This document shows, one piece after another, positions 17,706-26,191 of a DNA stretch of 35,386 bases (positions within the stretch are counted from its first letter, which is position 1; each line of letters begins with the position of its first letter). The notes under the pieces were generated by a model. The model was not told the DNA's origin. It saw nothing but the letters and a program-made list of their open reading frames with translations, and did no database searches. Position numbers and translations under genes: made by a program. Origin of the DNA: Devosia sp. (GTDB taxonomy: Bacteria; Pseudomonadota; Alphaproteobacteria; Rhizobiales; Devosiaceae); assembly GCA_015657675.1 (NCBI GenBank), contig JACDQI010000193.1, forward strand, positions 1 to 35,386. Reading direction: 5' to 3'.

Positions 17706-18848
17706 TTATGACTTTGCCTTGACGCGCGGATTGAACGGCGCTGCGCCGAGCTCGCTGCGCGGCAGCAGCTTCGGCCGCGCCCATTCGCGCCGCGCTGTTT
17801 CGCTGAGCACCAGCCCATGGCCCGGGCGGTTCGGTGCGTGCGCAAAACCGTCGCGGATCAGCACCGGTTCGTCGACCAGGTGATCGAAATTCTGGAACGA
17901 GTATTCGAGCCACTGCACTTCGGGCAGCGCTGAGGCCATGTGGACGCCGACTTCGAGGAAGGTGTTGCCCAGCGACACGGGGATGCCCATGTCGGCGGCC
18001 AGCCAGCCGATCCGCATCACGTCCGACACCTGGCCGTGCACGTTGAGAATATCGGTGCCGCCGGCCTGCATCAGTTGCCGCTTGCCCGAGGCATCGAGAT
18101 ACTCGCCCGAGTTGATCAGCGTCCAGTTGCAGCTTTCGCGCAAGAGGCGCAGCCCTTCGTAGTCATTGCGCAGGATCGGGTCCTCGACCCAGAGCAGTTC
18201 GTAGCCGGCGCGGCGGATGGCGCTAAGCTTGGTCACCGCTTCCTTGGCGCCCCAGGCTTCGTTGGCGTCGATCATCAGCAGCGCGCCGGGACGCACCGCC
18301 TGTGCCACGAGTTTCAGCCGGTTGAGGTCCCAGTCGAAGTCGGGGTGGCCGACCTTGATCTTGAACGCCCGGTAGCCGATCGAGTCGGCATGGGCAAAAA
18401 ATTCGCTGAACTCGTGATCGGAGAGATGGAAGTCGAGCCCGCTCGCATAGGCCTCGACCTTGTCGCGCCGGCTCCCCAAGAGCTTGTGCAACGGCAGGTC
18501 GACTTGCTTGGCCGCAAGGTCCCACAGTGCCACCTGCAGCGCCTCATGGAACGGCACCGTATAGGCCCGCTGGTTGCCGCCGCGCGGCCGGCCGACGCGA
18601 TGCACCAGCCCGGCGGGCGGCTGTCCCTCGATATTGGCCCAGACTTCTGAGACGAACACCCGCTCAATCTCGGCCTGATCGGGCAGCGGATAAAACAAGG
18701 TCTGGATAAACCCCAACCCGACGGCGCCGGTGTCGGCAATCAGCTCGAGCGCGGCTATGTTCACATCGTCCGCACGCACCTGGCTGTCGCCAATGACACG
18801 ATCGCGGGCGAACTGGAAACGTGTGATGCGGAACTCGACAACGCGCAT
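17706..18848 (-). CDS. Enolase-superfamily sugar-acid dehydratase (mandelate racemase/muconate lactonizing type)
   Basis: Cytoplasmic Mg-dependent enzyme of 380 residues. Seen in order: the N-terminal capping domain, Lys163/Lys165 in FKIKVG, metal ligands Asp194 (DANEAW), Glu222 (VEDP) and Glu249 (SGEYLD), then Asp266 in GGTDILNVHG. In mandelate racemase the Asp pairs with a His in the seventh strand; here the matching segment reads VSLGNTF, with Asn295 where His is expected. His271 in NVHG might stand in. Acid-sugar dehydratases such as fuconate dehydratase are usually longer (about 430 residues). The role as dehydratase is supported by family and context, the substrate is not. It is the first gene of the operon and is divergent from a GntR regulator. 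Confidence 0.9.
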   Translation of the reverse strand: MRVVEFRITRFQFARDRVIGDSQVRADDVNIAALELIADTGAVGLGFIQTLFYPLPDQAEIERVFVSEVWANIEGQPPAGLVHRVGRPRGGNQRAYTVPFHEALQVALWDLAAKQVDLPLHKLLGSRRDKVEAYASGLDFHLSDHEFSEFFAHADSIGYRAFKIKVGHPDFDWDLNRLKLVAQAVRPGALLMIDANEAWGAKEAVTKLSAIRRAGYELLWVEDPILRNDYEGLRLLRESCNWTLINSGEYLDASGKRQLMQAGGTDILNVHGQVSDVMRIGWLAADMGIPVSLGNTFLEVGVHMASALPEVQWLEYSFQNFDHLVDEPVLIRDGFAHAPNRPGHGLVLSETARREWARPKLLPRSELGAAPFNPRVKAKS

Positions 18849-18859
18849 GCTTTCCGACC

Positions 18860-18909
18860 TAATAGACTAACCACGGGGTCTGATATATCAGATGTCGTGT
18901 GTAATAGAC
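18860..18909. promoter_or_regulatory. Palindromic operator between dehydratase and GntR genes
   Basis: TCTGATATATCAGA at 18879-18892 is a perfect 14-bp palindrome in an AT-rich island of a GC-rich region. It is flanked by two direct copies of TAATAGAC (18860-18867 and 18902-18909) whose starts are 42 bp apart, four helical turns. The position between two divergent starts and beside a FadR-type regulator gene makes it a strong operator candidate. Function is inferred; the sequence symmetry is seen. Confidence 0.6.
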
Positions 18910-18929
18910 CAGAGAGGCAAAGGCCGCAA

Positions 18930-19619
18930 GTGGCGTCGCGCAGCAATTCATCGGACGTGACAGAGTTGTCCCCGGGCGGGCGGCTGAGCGATCTCGCCTA
19001 TACCCGCATCCTCGAAACGCTGTTCGAGCGGAAGATTCCCGCTGGCGCCTTCGTCTCCCAGAACGATCTGGTGCAGCTGCTCGGTATCCCCGTGGCGCCG
19101 CTGCGCGATGCGCTAAAGGTGCTCGAAACCGAGGGCGTGGTGACCATTCACCCGCGTTCGGGCATCCAGTTCGTCAAGCCCGGCCTCGAACTCACCCGCT
19201 CGACCTACCAGTATCGCGGCATAATCGAACGCGCCGCCGTCGCCATCTATGCCGAGACCGCCCAGGACTCCGAACTCGCCGAAGTGGAGCGCCGGCACCG
19301 TCAGGCCCTCGCGGACCTCGAAAGCGAGGGGCTCACCGATCGCGTCCGGCAAGAAATGGAGGATCTCGAAGTGCTGCTGCACAACGGCATCATCGCCAGC
19401 CTCAACAACCCGCTGATCGACAGAAGCTACAAGCGCATGCACAACTATCTCAAACTCGTACGCCTTGACCGCAAGCTCACCGTACCGCTGGCACAGCGCT
19501 CGCTCCGCGAGCACATGGAAATCATCCTCGCCTGCAAGGCCCGCGACCCCGAAAAAGCAGTCGCCGCCCTCTCGGCCCACTTCACCGCCGCCCTGCAGCG
19601 CCACATGGGGATGTTCTAG
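18930..19619 (+). CDS. GntR family regulator, FadR/FCD type
   Basis: DNA-binding regulator of about 229 residues. GTG 18930 (VASRSNSSDVTEL) with AAAGG eight bases upstream is preferred. The longer GTG 18897 would put the start next to the palindrome and has no good binding site. The winged helix covers about residues 20-85 (LAYTRILETLFERKIPAGAFVSQNDLVQLLGIPVAPLRDALKVLE-type helix set, then VTIHPRSGIQFV). The all-helical FCD domain follows, with likely metal or ligand contacts in EVLLHNG, LREHMEI and LSAHF. Members of this group sense sugar acids or related carboxylates. It is divergent from the dehydratase operon and probably represses it in the absence of an acid intermediate. Confidence 0.92.
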   Translation: MASRSNSSDVTELSPGGRLSDLAYTRILETLFERKIPAGAFVSQNDLVQLLGIPVAPLRDALKVLETEGVVTIHPRSGIQFVKPGLELTRSTYQYRGIIERAAVAIYAETAQDSELAEVERRHRQALADLESEGLTDRVRQEMEDLEVLLHNGIIASLNNPLIDRSYKRMHNYLKLVRLDRKLTVPLAQRSLREHMEIILACKARDPEKAVAALSAHFTAALQRHMGMF

Positions 19620-19637
19620 GGCCCCCAGGCAGTAGCC

Positions 19638-19718
19638 CCTCATCCTGAGCCTGTCGAAGGACGAGGGCGTGGCACATCGGCTCACCCGACCTCGTGGTTC
19701 GACAAGCTCACCATGAGG
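19638..19718. repeat. Intergenic palindromic repeat pair
   Basis: Two 29-nt arms, 19638-19666 and 19690-19718, are inverted copies of each other with 24 of 29 positions matching. Each contains the GTCGAA / TTCGAC core and starts or ends CCTCAT / ATGAGG. The unit resembles the dispersed palindromes with a CTGAGC-TGTCGAAGGACGAGG core that are common between genes in many alphaproteobacteria. It lies just past the GntR stop and could act as a bidirectional transcription barrier between gntR and the opposing small ORF. Confidence 0.7.
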
Positions 19719-19736
19719 TCTCAATAGACCAGCGGC

Positions 19737-19928
19737 TCAGCCCTTGCTGGCAAACGTCGTCTGCAACCACGCCTGCAGCTCGGCCCGATCCCCGACCGGC
19801 GCGTCGTTAGCCGACCCAGCGTCGAACCCATGCCGCCGCAACGTCGCCGCCAGCGCCATCGCTCGATTGGCCGGATTGGTCACTTCCACCGTCCGCCCGG
19901 CAATCTCCGCCGCCAGCGTCTTGCTCAT
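19737..19928 (-). CDS. Small hypothetical protein
   Basis: Open frame of 63 codons starting MSKTLAAEIAGRTVEV and ending LQTTFASKG. Third codon positions are strongly G/C like the neighbouring genes, which supports real coding. AGGAGG overlaps the upstream GH95 stop, although it is rather far (about 15 nt) from the ATG. It lies 21 nt downstream of the alpha-fucosidase gene on the same strand and is the last gene of that group. The text is Ala-rich and probably helical, with no membrane segment or metal motif. I do not recognise the family. Confidence 0.55.
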   Translation of the reverse strand: MSKTLAAEIAGRTVEVTNPANRAMALAATLRRHGFDAGSANDAPVGDRAELQAWLQTTFASKG

Positions 19929-19949
19929 GTGCTTTGCGACTGCGACCTC

Positions 19950-22172
19950 CTAGATCACCACCGTCCGCCCCCGCGGCAGCCCCTTGGCGACCGCCTGTCC
20001 GGAAATGACAACGCGACCGGCATAGGGCACGGCGCAGTCCACCACCAGTCGCGTCACTTTCCGGTCCACCCAGCTCATGCCGATGGTCAGCCCGCTGCGC
20101 GCCCGCACCCCATCGACCCGCCCATCCGGCCAGGCGCTGGGCAGTGCCGGCAGCAAGGTCACGGTGTCGCCGCTCGACTGCACCAGCATTTCAAGGATGC
20201 CGGCAGCGCCACCAAAATTGCCGTCGATCTGAAACGGCGGATGCGCATCGAAGAGGTTCGCGTAGCTCCGCTCCGGATGCAGCAGCCGGCGCAGGACGTC
20301 GAACGCATGGTCGCCATCGAGCAATCGCGCCCAGAGATTGATGCGCCAGCCAATGCCCCAGCCGGTGGCATCGTCACCGCGGATTTCCAGCGAGCGCTGC
20401 GCCGCCTTGGCCAGCACCGGCGTCCGCTCCGGCGCGATCTGCTGGCTGGGGTAGAGCCCGTAGAGATGCGACACATGCCGGTGATGGATTTCCGGTACAT
20501 CCATGTCCCAGTCGTCCAGCCATTCCTGCAGATAGCCACCCTTTCCGATCCGATCATCGGGCAGCCGCGCCCGCGTCGCTGCTACTGTCGATGCAAACTC
20601 CGCATCACGCCCCAGTTGCGCTGACGCGGCGCTGAGCGCGTCGAAGAGATCACGCAGAATCTGGCTGTCCATCGCCGGCCCGAAGCAGAGCGTCGCGCCC
20701 TTCGGATGCACGTTCTCCGGCGACACCGACGGGCTCGTCACCAGTCGGTCGGTGCCCGGCAGGTCGACCAGCGCGTCGAGGAAGAACTCCGTCGCACCGC
20801 GCAGCAGCGGATAGAGCCGCTCCACCAGCGCCCGCGGATAGCCGGCATACGCCGCGTGGTCCCAGAGCTGCGCACAAAGCCAGGCACCGCCCGTCGGCCA
20901 GAGCCCCCATTGCGCCCCGTCGATGGGCCCGCTGGCGCGCCAGAGATCCACATTGTGATGCAGCACCCAGCCGCCCGCGCCGTAGTTGACCCGCGCCATC
21001 TCCGCGCCGGTGACCGAGAGGTCCTCGACCATGCGGATCAAGGGCTCCATGCAGTCGGCTAGATTGGCCGCATCGGGCAGCCAGTAGTTCATCTGCAGGT
21101 TGATGTTGCTGGTGTACTTGCTGCCCCACGGTGGCCGGATTTCGTGGTTCCAGATGCCCTGCAGGTTCGCCGGCTGCGTCCCCGGCCGGCTCGAGGTGAT
21201 CATCAAGTAGCGGCCATACTGCACATAGAGCGCCGCCAGCGCCGGATCGTTACTCTCGGCGAAGCGCGAGATCCGATCGTCCGTCGGCAGCTCGGCCGCC
21301 GGCGTCCGCCCCAGGTCGATCTCGAGGCGTGAATAGAGCTGCTGGTGCGCCGCGACATGGTCGGCCAGCAACTGCTCGTAACTCTTGCGCTCCGCCGCAT
21401 CGAGCCGCGCCTTGATCGCCGCCTCCGGATCGCCGGACACATCATCGAAGCGCACAAAGCTCGTGGCGATATCGAGCAGCAGCGTGACCGTAGTGGCCCC
21501 CTGCACCGCAACGCCATCGCCCGCGGCGGCAACACTGCCGCCCTCAGATGTCACCCGCGCTTCCATGCCCCAGCGCAATGCTCCGGCAACGCCGTGCTCG
21601 CCACGGTTGCGTCCGGCAAAGTGCAGCTTCGAACCCTCGACGCGCCCCTGCCCCGGCTGCTCGCTGCAGAACTCGGCCCGCATGTCGATGGCACCCGGCT
21701 GGCTCGCCGTCACCCGGATCACCAGCACCCCATCGGCCGCCGACACGAAACTTTCGCGCAGATAGTCGACGCCACCGCTCGAATAGCTGACGCGCGTCAC
21801 CGCCGTCGCAATGTCGAGCTCGCGTCGATAGGCCAAAAACAGCGTCTTGTGCGGAAAATCGAGCAACAGCCGACCGGCCGGCTGATACGACATTTCGAGA
21901 TAGGGCCGCGCCATCGAATGCGCATTGGCCAGCTCCTGCGCCTCGGCATAGCGCCCGGCAAACAGCAGGGCCCGCACCTCTTCGAGTTTGGGCAGCGCCT
22001 CGGTATTCACGGGCTGATATGGCCCGCCGGACCACAACGTGTCCTCATTGAGCTGGAACTCGTCGCACGGTACGCCGCCGAATACCATAGCGCCCAGCCG
22101 GCCATCGCCCAGCGGCAGCGCCTCGGTCCAGCGCGCTGCCGGTCCGGTGTACCAGAGAAGAGAGTCGGTCAT
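19950..22172 (-). CDS. GH95 family alpha-L-fucosidase, intracellular
   Basis: Glycoside hydrolase of 740 residues, the normal size of the GH95 catalytic core. It opens LLWYTGPAARWTEALPLGDG and continues GAMVFGGVPCDEFQLNEDTLWSGGP, the family N-terminal signature. The (alpha/alpha)6 barrel holds Asn356 and Asn358 in SNINLQMNYW, Glu486 in SPSVSPEN (predicted general acid) and Asp650 in FQIDGNFGG; these match the Asn, Glu and Asp set described for bifidobacterial AfcA. No signal peptide is present, so it cleaves imported fucosides in the cytoplasm. Some GH95 members prefer alpha-L-galactosides, so exact specificity is open. It lies 16 nt after the LacI regulator gene and points to fucose as the theme of the locus. 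Confidence 0.94.
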   Translation of the reverse strand: MTDSLLWYTGPAARWTEALPLGDGRLGAMVFGGVPCDEFQLNEDTLWSGGPYQPVNTEALPKLEEVRALLFAGRYAEAQELANAHSMARPYLEMSYQPAGRLLLDFPHKTLFLAYRRELDIATAVTRVSYSSGGVDYLRESFVSAADGVLVIRVTASQPGAIDMRAEFCSEQPGQGRVEGSKLHFAGRNRGEHGVAGALRWGMEARVTSEGGSVAAAGDGVAVQGATTVTLLLDIATSFVRFDDVSGDPEAAIKARLDAAERKSYEQLLADHVAAHQQLYSRLEIDLGRTPAAELPTDDRISRFAESNDPALAALYVQYGRYLMITSSRPGTQPANLQGIWNHEIRPPWGSKYTSNINLQMNYWLPDAANLADCMEPLIRMVEDLSVTGAEMARVNYGAGGWVLHHNVDLWRASGPIDGAQWGLWPTGGAWLCAQLWDHAAYAGYPRALVERLYPLLRGATEFFLDALVDLPGTDRLVTSPSVSPENVHPKGATLCFGPAMDSQILRDLFDALSAASAQLGRDAEFASTVAATRARLPDDRIGKGGYLQEWLDDWDMDVPEIHHRHVSHLYGLYPSQQIAPERTPVLAKAAQRSLEIRGDDATGWGIGWRINLWARLLDGDHAFDVLRRLLHPERSYANLFDAHPPFQIDGNFGGAAGILEMLVQSSGDTVTLLPALPSAWPDGRVDGVRARSGLTIGMSWVDRKVTRLVVDCAVPYAGRVVISGQAVAKGLPRGRTVVI

Positions 22173-22188
22173 TGGTGCTGAAATGTCC

Positions 22189-23229
22189 TCAGGTCAGGCG
22201 CCGCACGGAATCGCGCAGCAGAATATCGCAATCGATGGTCAAGGTTCGGCGGCCCATTGCCGATGGCTCGGCAAGGCGCTCGTCAATGATGGTGCTGATG
22301 GTTTCCGCCAGCTTCGGGATCGGCTGGCCGACGGTGGTGATCCCCGGATTGTGCAGCCGCAACGCCGCCACGTCGTCAAAACTGACGATCGACATGTCCT
22401 GCGGAATGGAAACCCCCGCCTCGTGCAGCCGCGCGATGACGCCGAGCGTCATGTTGTAGTTTGCTGCAAAGATCGCCGTCGGCCGTTCGGGCAGCGCCAG
22501 CAGTTCGGCCGTATGCTCGTAAGCCACCGACTCGTGCCAGCGCGCATTTCTGATCAGCGCCGGATCAAGCGGCAGGCCATGCGCCTCCATGGCGTCTTTG
22601 TAGCCGCCAAGCCGCTCGCTGGCGGCCGTGTCGCGGAGGTCGCCGTGAAGCGTGGCGATGCGCCGGTGCCCTAGTTCGATCAGGTGGTTGACCAGCCGCG
22701 TGCTCGACTTGCGATTGCTGACAAACACCCGGTCCGCTGCAAGCCCTGGCAGGTCATTGTCGTAGAGCACAACGACCATCCCCTCGTCGACGAGCCGCGA
22801 GAGATCGTGCTGCATGGCCATCTCGCCGTCGACGACGATCGCGTCGACGCGGTGTCGCGCAAAGAACTCAAGACCTTCGTGAATGGAGTCGCGTTGCAGG
22901 TCGTGGAAGTACGACAGCACCGCGCGTCCCTTGCGGCGCATCTGCCGCGTCAGGTGTTCGAGCATCTGCGCGTGGAACTCGCTGAGCGACGGCACGAAAA
23001 AGCCGACGATATGCGTCACGTCCGTCTTCATCGCCACGGCCGTGGAATTGCGCCGGAAGCCAAGGGTCGCAATCGCTTGCTCGATGCGGTCGCGATTGGC
23101 CATCCGCACCGGCTGGCCATTGAGGTGGCGCGACACGGTACCAATGGCGACGCCCGCCGCGTCGGCCACATCGACGATGGTGGCCGGCCGCTTCCTCAGA
23201 TCCTGCTGCGTCTTGTGGTCGTAACCCAT
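22189..23229 (-). CDS. LacI family transcriptional regulator
   Basis: Regulator of 346 residues. ATG 23229 (MGYDHKTQQDLRK) is preferred with a weak AGGG site; a longer reading would extend into sequence without coding character. The LacI helix-turn-helix is TIVDVADAAGVAIGTVSRHLNG with the hinge helix region NRDRIEQAIATLGFRRN. The periplasmic-binding-protein-like effector domain follows (THIVGFFVPSLSEFHAQML, HRVDAIVVDGE, HRRIATLHGD, PTAIFAANYNMTLGV, MSIVSFDDVAALRLHNPGITTV). It sits between the alpha-fucosidase gene and a transporter/hydrolase operon and likely controls both. The LacI-like operator before the binding protein at 28430 is a plausible target. Confidence 0.94.
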   Translation of the reverse strand: MGYDHKTQQDLRKRPATIVDVADAAGVAIGTVSRHLNGQPVRMANRDRIEQAIATLGFRRNSTAVAMKTDVTHIVGFFVPSLSEFHAQMLEHLTRQMRRKGRAVLSYFHDLQRDSIHEGLEFFARHRVDAIVVDGEMAMQHDLSRLVDEGMVVVLYDNDLPGLAADRVFVSNRKSSTRLVNHLIELGHRRIATLHGDLRDTAASERLGGYKDAMEAHGLPLDPALIRNARWHESVAYEHTAELLALPERPTAIFAANYNMTLGVIARLHEAGVSIPQDMSIVSFDDVAALRLHNPGITTVGQPIPKLAETISTIIDERLAEPSAMGRRTLTIDCDILLRDSVRRLT

Positions 23230-23245
23230 TGCCCTGACTATCTTC

Positions 23246-23282
23246 GCAGGCACGACCCGCCGAAACGACGGCACGCGCCTGC
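23246..23282. other. Hairpin between glycoside hydrolase operon and lacI-type gene
   Basis: On the minus strand GCAGGCGCG and CGTGCCTGC pair over nine positions with one G-T wobble, and GCCG/CGGC can pair inside. It lies in the 110-nt gap between the stop of the broken hydrolase gene and the regulator start. It lacks a T-run, so a classic terminator is not supported. It may be a Rho-linked end or an untranslated-leader structure for the regulator gene. Confidence 0.3.
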
Positions 23283-23339
23283 GCCCATTCATAGCCGGGG
23301 AGCATGCCGACATTTAAGCCGGCCGTACCGACGACCCCG

Positions 23340-25367
23340 CTACACGCTTCCCTCGAACACCACCGCACTATGAATGCGCAGATGCGGCAGGATGACCTGA
23401 ACGCAGCCGTCCGGCGTGGTCTGCCACTCGACATCCTGCCCGGTCAGCGCCTCATAAACACGGCTTGGCTCCTTGGGCAACCGCACCGACGCCGTTACCG
23501 GCCCGATCGGCTGGATGTCCTCGATCATTTCCATCACCCGTGTCTTGCCGCCGCCGGCCGGCACCGCCTGGCCACGCACCTGCGGAGTGGCATGCAGCAG
23601 ATGCAGCACATGGCGTTTCCGCTGCGCCTGCTGCACCAGCGTCGCCCGGCCAGACGAGGCCATGTCGGTCCGCAGCACCTCGTCCGGCATCAGTCGCTGG
23701 ATCAGGTCGCGCACCACGTACTTGTAAAGCGGCTGCCCCATCGCGTGGTACATCTCAAAGATCGGATAGGCGATATAGGCGATGCCCTTGTACTCGATCA
23801 CCGCTGGCCCCAGCGGCGCCGCATCCGGATCATCCGGCGTGTGCTGGTGCGACGAAAAGTGCTTGTAGCTGCGGTTGAAATAGGGCTTCACCACGTTCGC
23901 CAGCACCTTGGCGCCCTGCGCCGTGATCGAGCGCGCCACCCCGTACATGACGAACGGCGTCTCCGGCATGCCGGCAAGCTCCGTGCCGGTCGCCAGCGCA
24001 TAACTCGGATTGAACGGCACCACGCCGCCATTGGCGACGATGCCCATATCGAGCAGCGCCGTGCCGTCATCGGCAAAGCCGGAGCGATCCGACGCCACGA
24101 TCTTGCCGCCCGCCGCCACATAGGCGGTCAGACGCTTCGCCGTCTCCTTGTCGAGGCCGATCGCATCAGGAAGGATGACGAGCCGATAGCGAGAGAAATC
24201 GGCGCTGGTATCGATTACGTCGAACGGCAGCTTCAGTTCCTGCAGCACCTGCGCTGCGCCGTCGTCGCTGAAGTGGTTGCGCGCCCCGGCCGGTTGAAAT
24301 GCTCGGCCGACAGGATGGCAATTTCCGAGATCTGCTGCGCGCCTTCGAGAAATGGCTCGAGTTTTTCCACCCGGTCATAGGCCGCCGCGATCGACCGATA
24401 GGTGTCCCGGTTGATCGCCCCATTCGGATGCAACTGGTCGCCGACGAGGCATTTTGACCCCAGCGCCACCATCTGCGCGCATTCATAGTCGAGCGCGTCC
24501 TGATGCTTGAACCCGCCAAACTCGCCCCAGCTGGTGTGGAACTTGCCGGTATGGGCGACGAAATCGAGCCCCAGCGTCGCCGCATAGCGCGCGCTCGACG
24601 GGAAGTGGTCGTAACCCCAGCCGCCGGTCGGCAGGCTTTCCAGTTCCAGATGTGTATAGGGCGCGAAGCGCTTCGGCCCCTGCTTATGGATGTGCCCGCA
24701 ATTGTAGAAGATCCGCATGTCGGGGAACTCGGCCTTCAGCGCCGCCGTCATCTCGGTGCGGAACACCTCGTTGACCCACTCGTCGTTCTTCAGCCGATCT
24801 TCGGCCTTCTCCGGATCGAGCCCATGCGCCTCCATGCTGGCAAGGCACTCGGCACAAACGCAGTCGGCCGTCAGCACGATGTCGAAGAACAGACCCACCG
24901 TCTCGTAGTTGCGCGCCACTTCGCGGGCATGCTCGAGCAACTGGTCGCGATATTCCTTGTGGTTGAGGCAGAGCGTATGCCACCCGGCGGTCAGCTGGTC
25001 GGGATCGAACCGCGTGTCGCTGGCGCTGCGCACCCGCCACTCCGGATGCAGCCGCGAATTGCGTTCGTCCCACTGCACCGAAATGTAGATCGGGCACTCG
25101 ATATCGGCGGCCGTAAGCGCCTTGACCATGTCGCCCAGCAGGTCCGGCCGCGCCAGGTTCGGATGCGGTGCACCAACCTTGGTGGGGTAGTACGACCAGC
25201 CGTGGTGGCACTTGGCAAATGGTGATCGAATCCACGTGCGCTTCCTTGAGCGTCGACACGAAGTCGTCCGGGTCGAACGCCGAGCCGATCCCCGGGATGT
25301 GCTCGGAGGTGTGGAAGTCGAGATGGATCTGCCGGTAGCGAAGCGGCCGGTTGGTGGTCTTGGGCAT
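23340..25367 (-). pseudogene. GHL6/beta-galactosidase-trimerisation type glycoside hydrolase, two frameshifts
   Basis: Three consecutive frames rebuild one protein of about 675 residues. The start MPKTTNRPLRYRQIHLDFHT (25367) runs to DSITI; the frame then shifts at about 25220, where ATTTGCCAAG lacks two bases of an expected ATTTTCGCCAAG-like stretch. The second part begins KCHHGWSYYPTKVGAPHPN and runs to HFNRPG. It shifts again at about 24280 in GGGGCGCGC, one base missing, to RNHFSDDGAAQVLQEL and ends VVFEGSV. The KCHHGWSYYPT block marks the GHL6 alpha-amylase-like barrel. The LVILPDAIGLDKETAKRLTAYV part looks like the beta-galactosidase trimerisation domain. This architecture occurs in GH151 alpha-L-fucosidases, which would fit the locus, but that assignment is inference. 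Assembly indels are more likely than decay because all segments are otherwise intact. Confidence 0.75.
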
Positions 25368-25369
25368 AG

Positions 25370-26191
25370 TTACTCCTTGGCCCCCGTGCGGGCTTGCGAC
25401 CCGGATGCGAACTGACGCTGAAACACGAGGAAGATGACGAGCGGGACAATGGTGGTGACGATGGCTGCCACCGATTGCAGGTCCCAGTTGAGTTCGTACG
25501 TGCCGTTGATCCGAGCCAGGATCACCGGCAGCGGCACGTTGGTGCGCAGGTAGAGCATGGGCAGCAGCAGCGCGTTCCAGGTCCAGAGGAACTGCAGGAT
25601 GCCCACTGCAAACACCGAGTTGAGCGTATTGGGCAGCACCACGAACCAGAAGGTCTGCAGCGGCCCTGCCCCGTCGATGCGCGCGGCCTCGACCAGCTCG
25701 GGGGGAAAATCCTCAAGGAAGGTTTTGACCAGGTAGATCGACCACGCAAAGCTCAGGCCCACATAGGGGATGAGCACGGCGAGGAAATTGTCGATCAGCC
25801 CCATCTCCCGCCACAGCTGGAACAGCGGGATCACCACCACCTGCTGCGGCAACACGAAGGCGTTGATGATGATGATCAGCAACAGCCGACGGAACGGAAA
25901 CTTGAGGAAGTGGAACGCATAGGCCGCAGCCGGCGTCAGCAGCATCGTCCCCAGCGTCGCCACCGCGGCGAGGAACGCCGTAGTACCGAGCGCCGGTGCC
26001 AGCGGATAGGCTTCCCACACCCGCTGCCAGGCACTGAGCGTGAGGGTGAATTCGTCGATCCGCCACCAGCCCCTGGAGGTCTCGGCCAGCGGCCGGATGG
26101 ACGTGGCGACGATGCCGATGATCGGAATGACCCAGATCACCGCGACGATGCCGACAATCACCGTCGGCCAGCGAGGTACGCGCCCGATCAT
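25370..26191 (-). CDS. Sugar ABC transporter permease, MalG type (third importer)
   Basis: Inner-membrane permease of 273 residues. ATG 26191 (MIGRVPRWPTVIVGIV) overlaps the upstream permease stop by 4 nt. The first helix VIVGIVAVIWVIPIIGIVATSI is followed by the periplasmic loop and five more helices. The EAA loop is LVEAARIDGAGPLQTFWFVVLP. The C-terminus FASGSQARTGAKE lacks the common GG-KG end but keeps the charged tail. It is 2 nt from the start of the glycoside hydrolase gene, linking uptake to intracellular cleavage. Confidence 0.93.
   Translation of the reverse strand: MIGRVPRWPTVIVGIVAVIWVIPIIGIVATSIRPLAETSRGWWRIDEFTLTLSAWQRVWEAYPLAPALGTTAFLAAVATLGTMLLTPAAAYAFHFLKFPFRRLLLIIIINAFVLPQQVVVIPLFQLWREMGLIDNFLAVLIPYVGLSFAWSIYLVKTFLEDFPPELVEAARIDGAGPLQTFWFVVLPNTLNSVFAVGILQFLWTWNALLLPMLYLRTNVPLPVILARINGTYELNWDLQSVAAIVTTIVPLVIFLVFQRQFASGSQARTGAKE

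Noticed and set aside
19620-19736. Possible small RNA gene between gntR and the small ORF
   Set aside because: The fold potential is fully explained by the dispersed palindrome pair, and no promoter or T-run terminator is visible.
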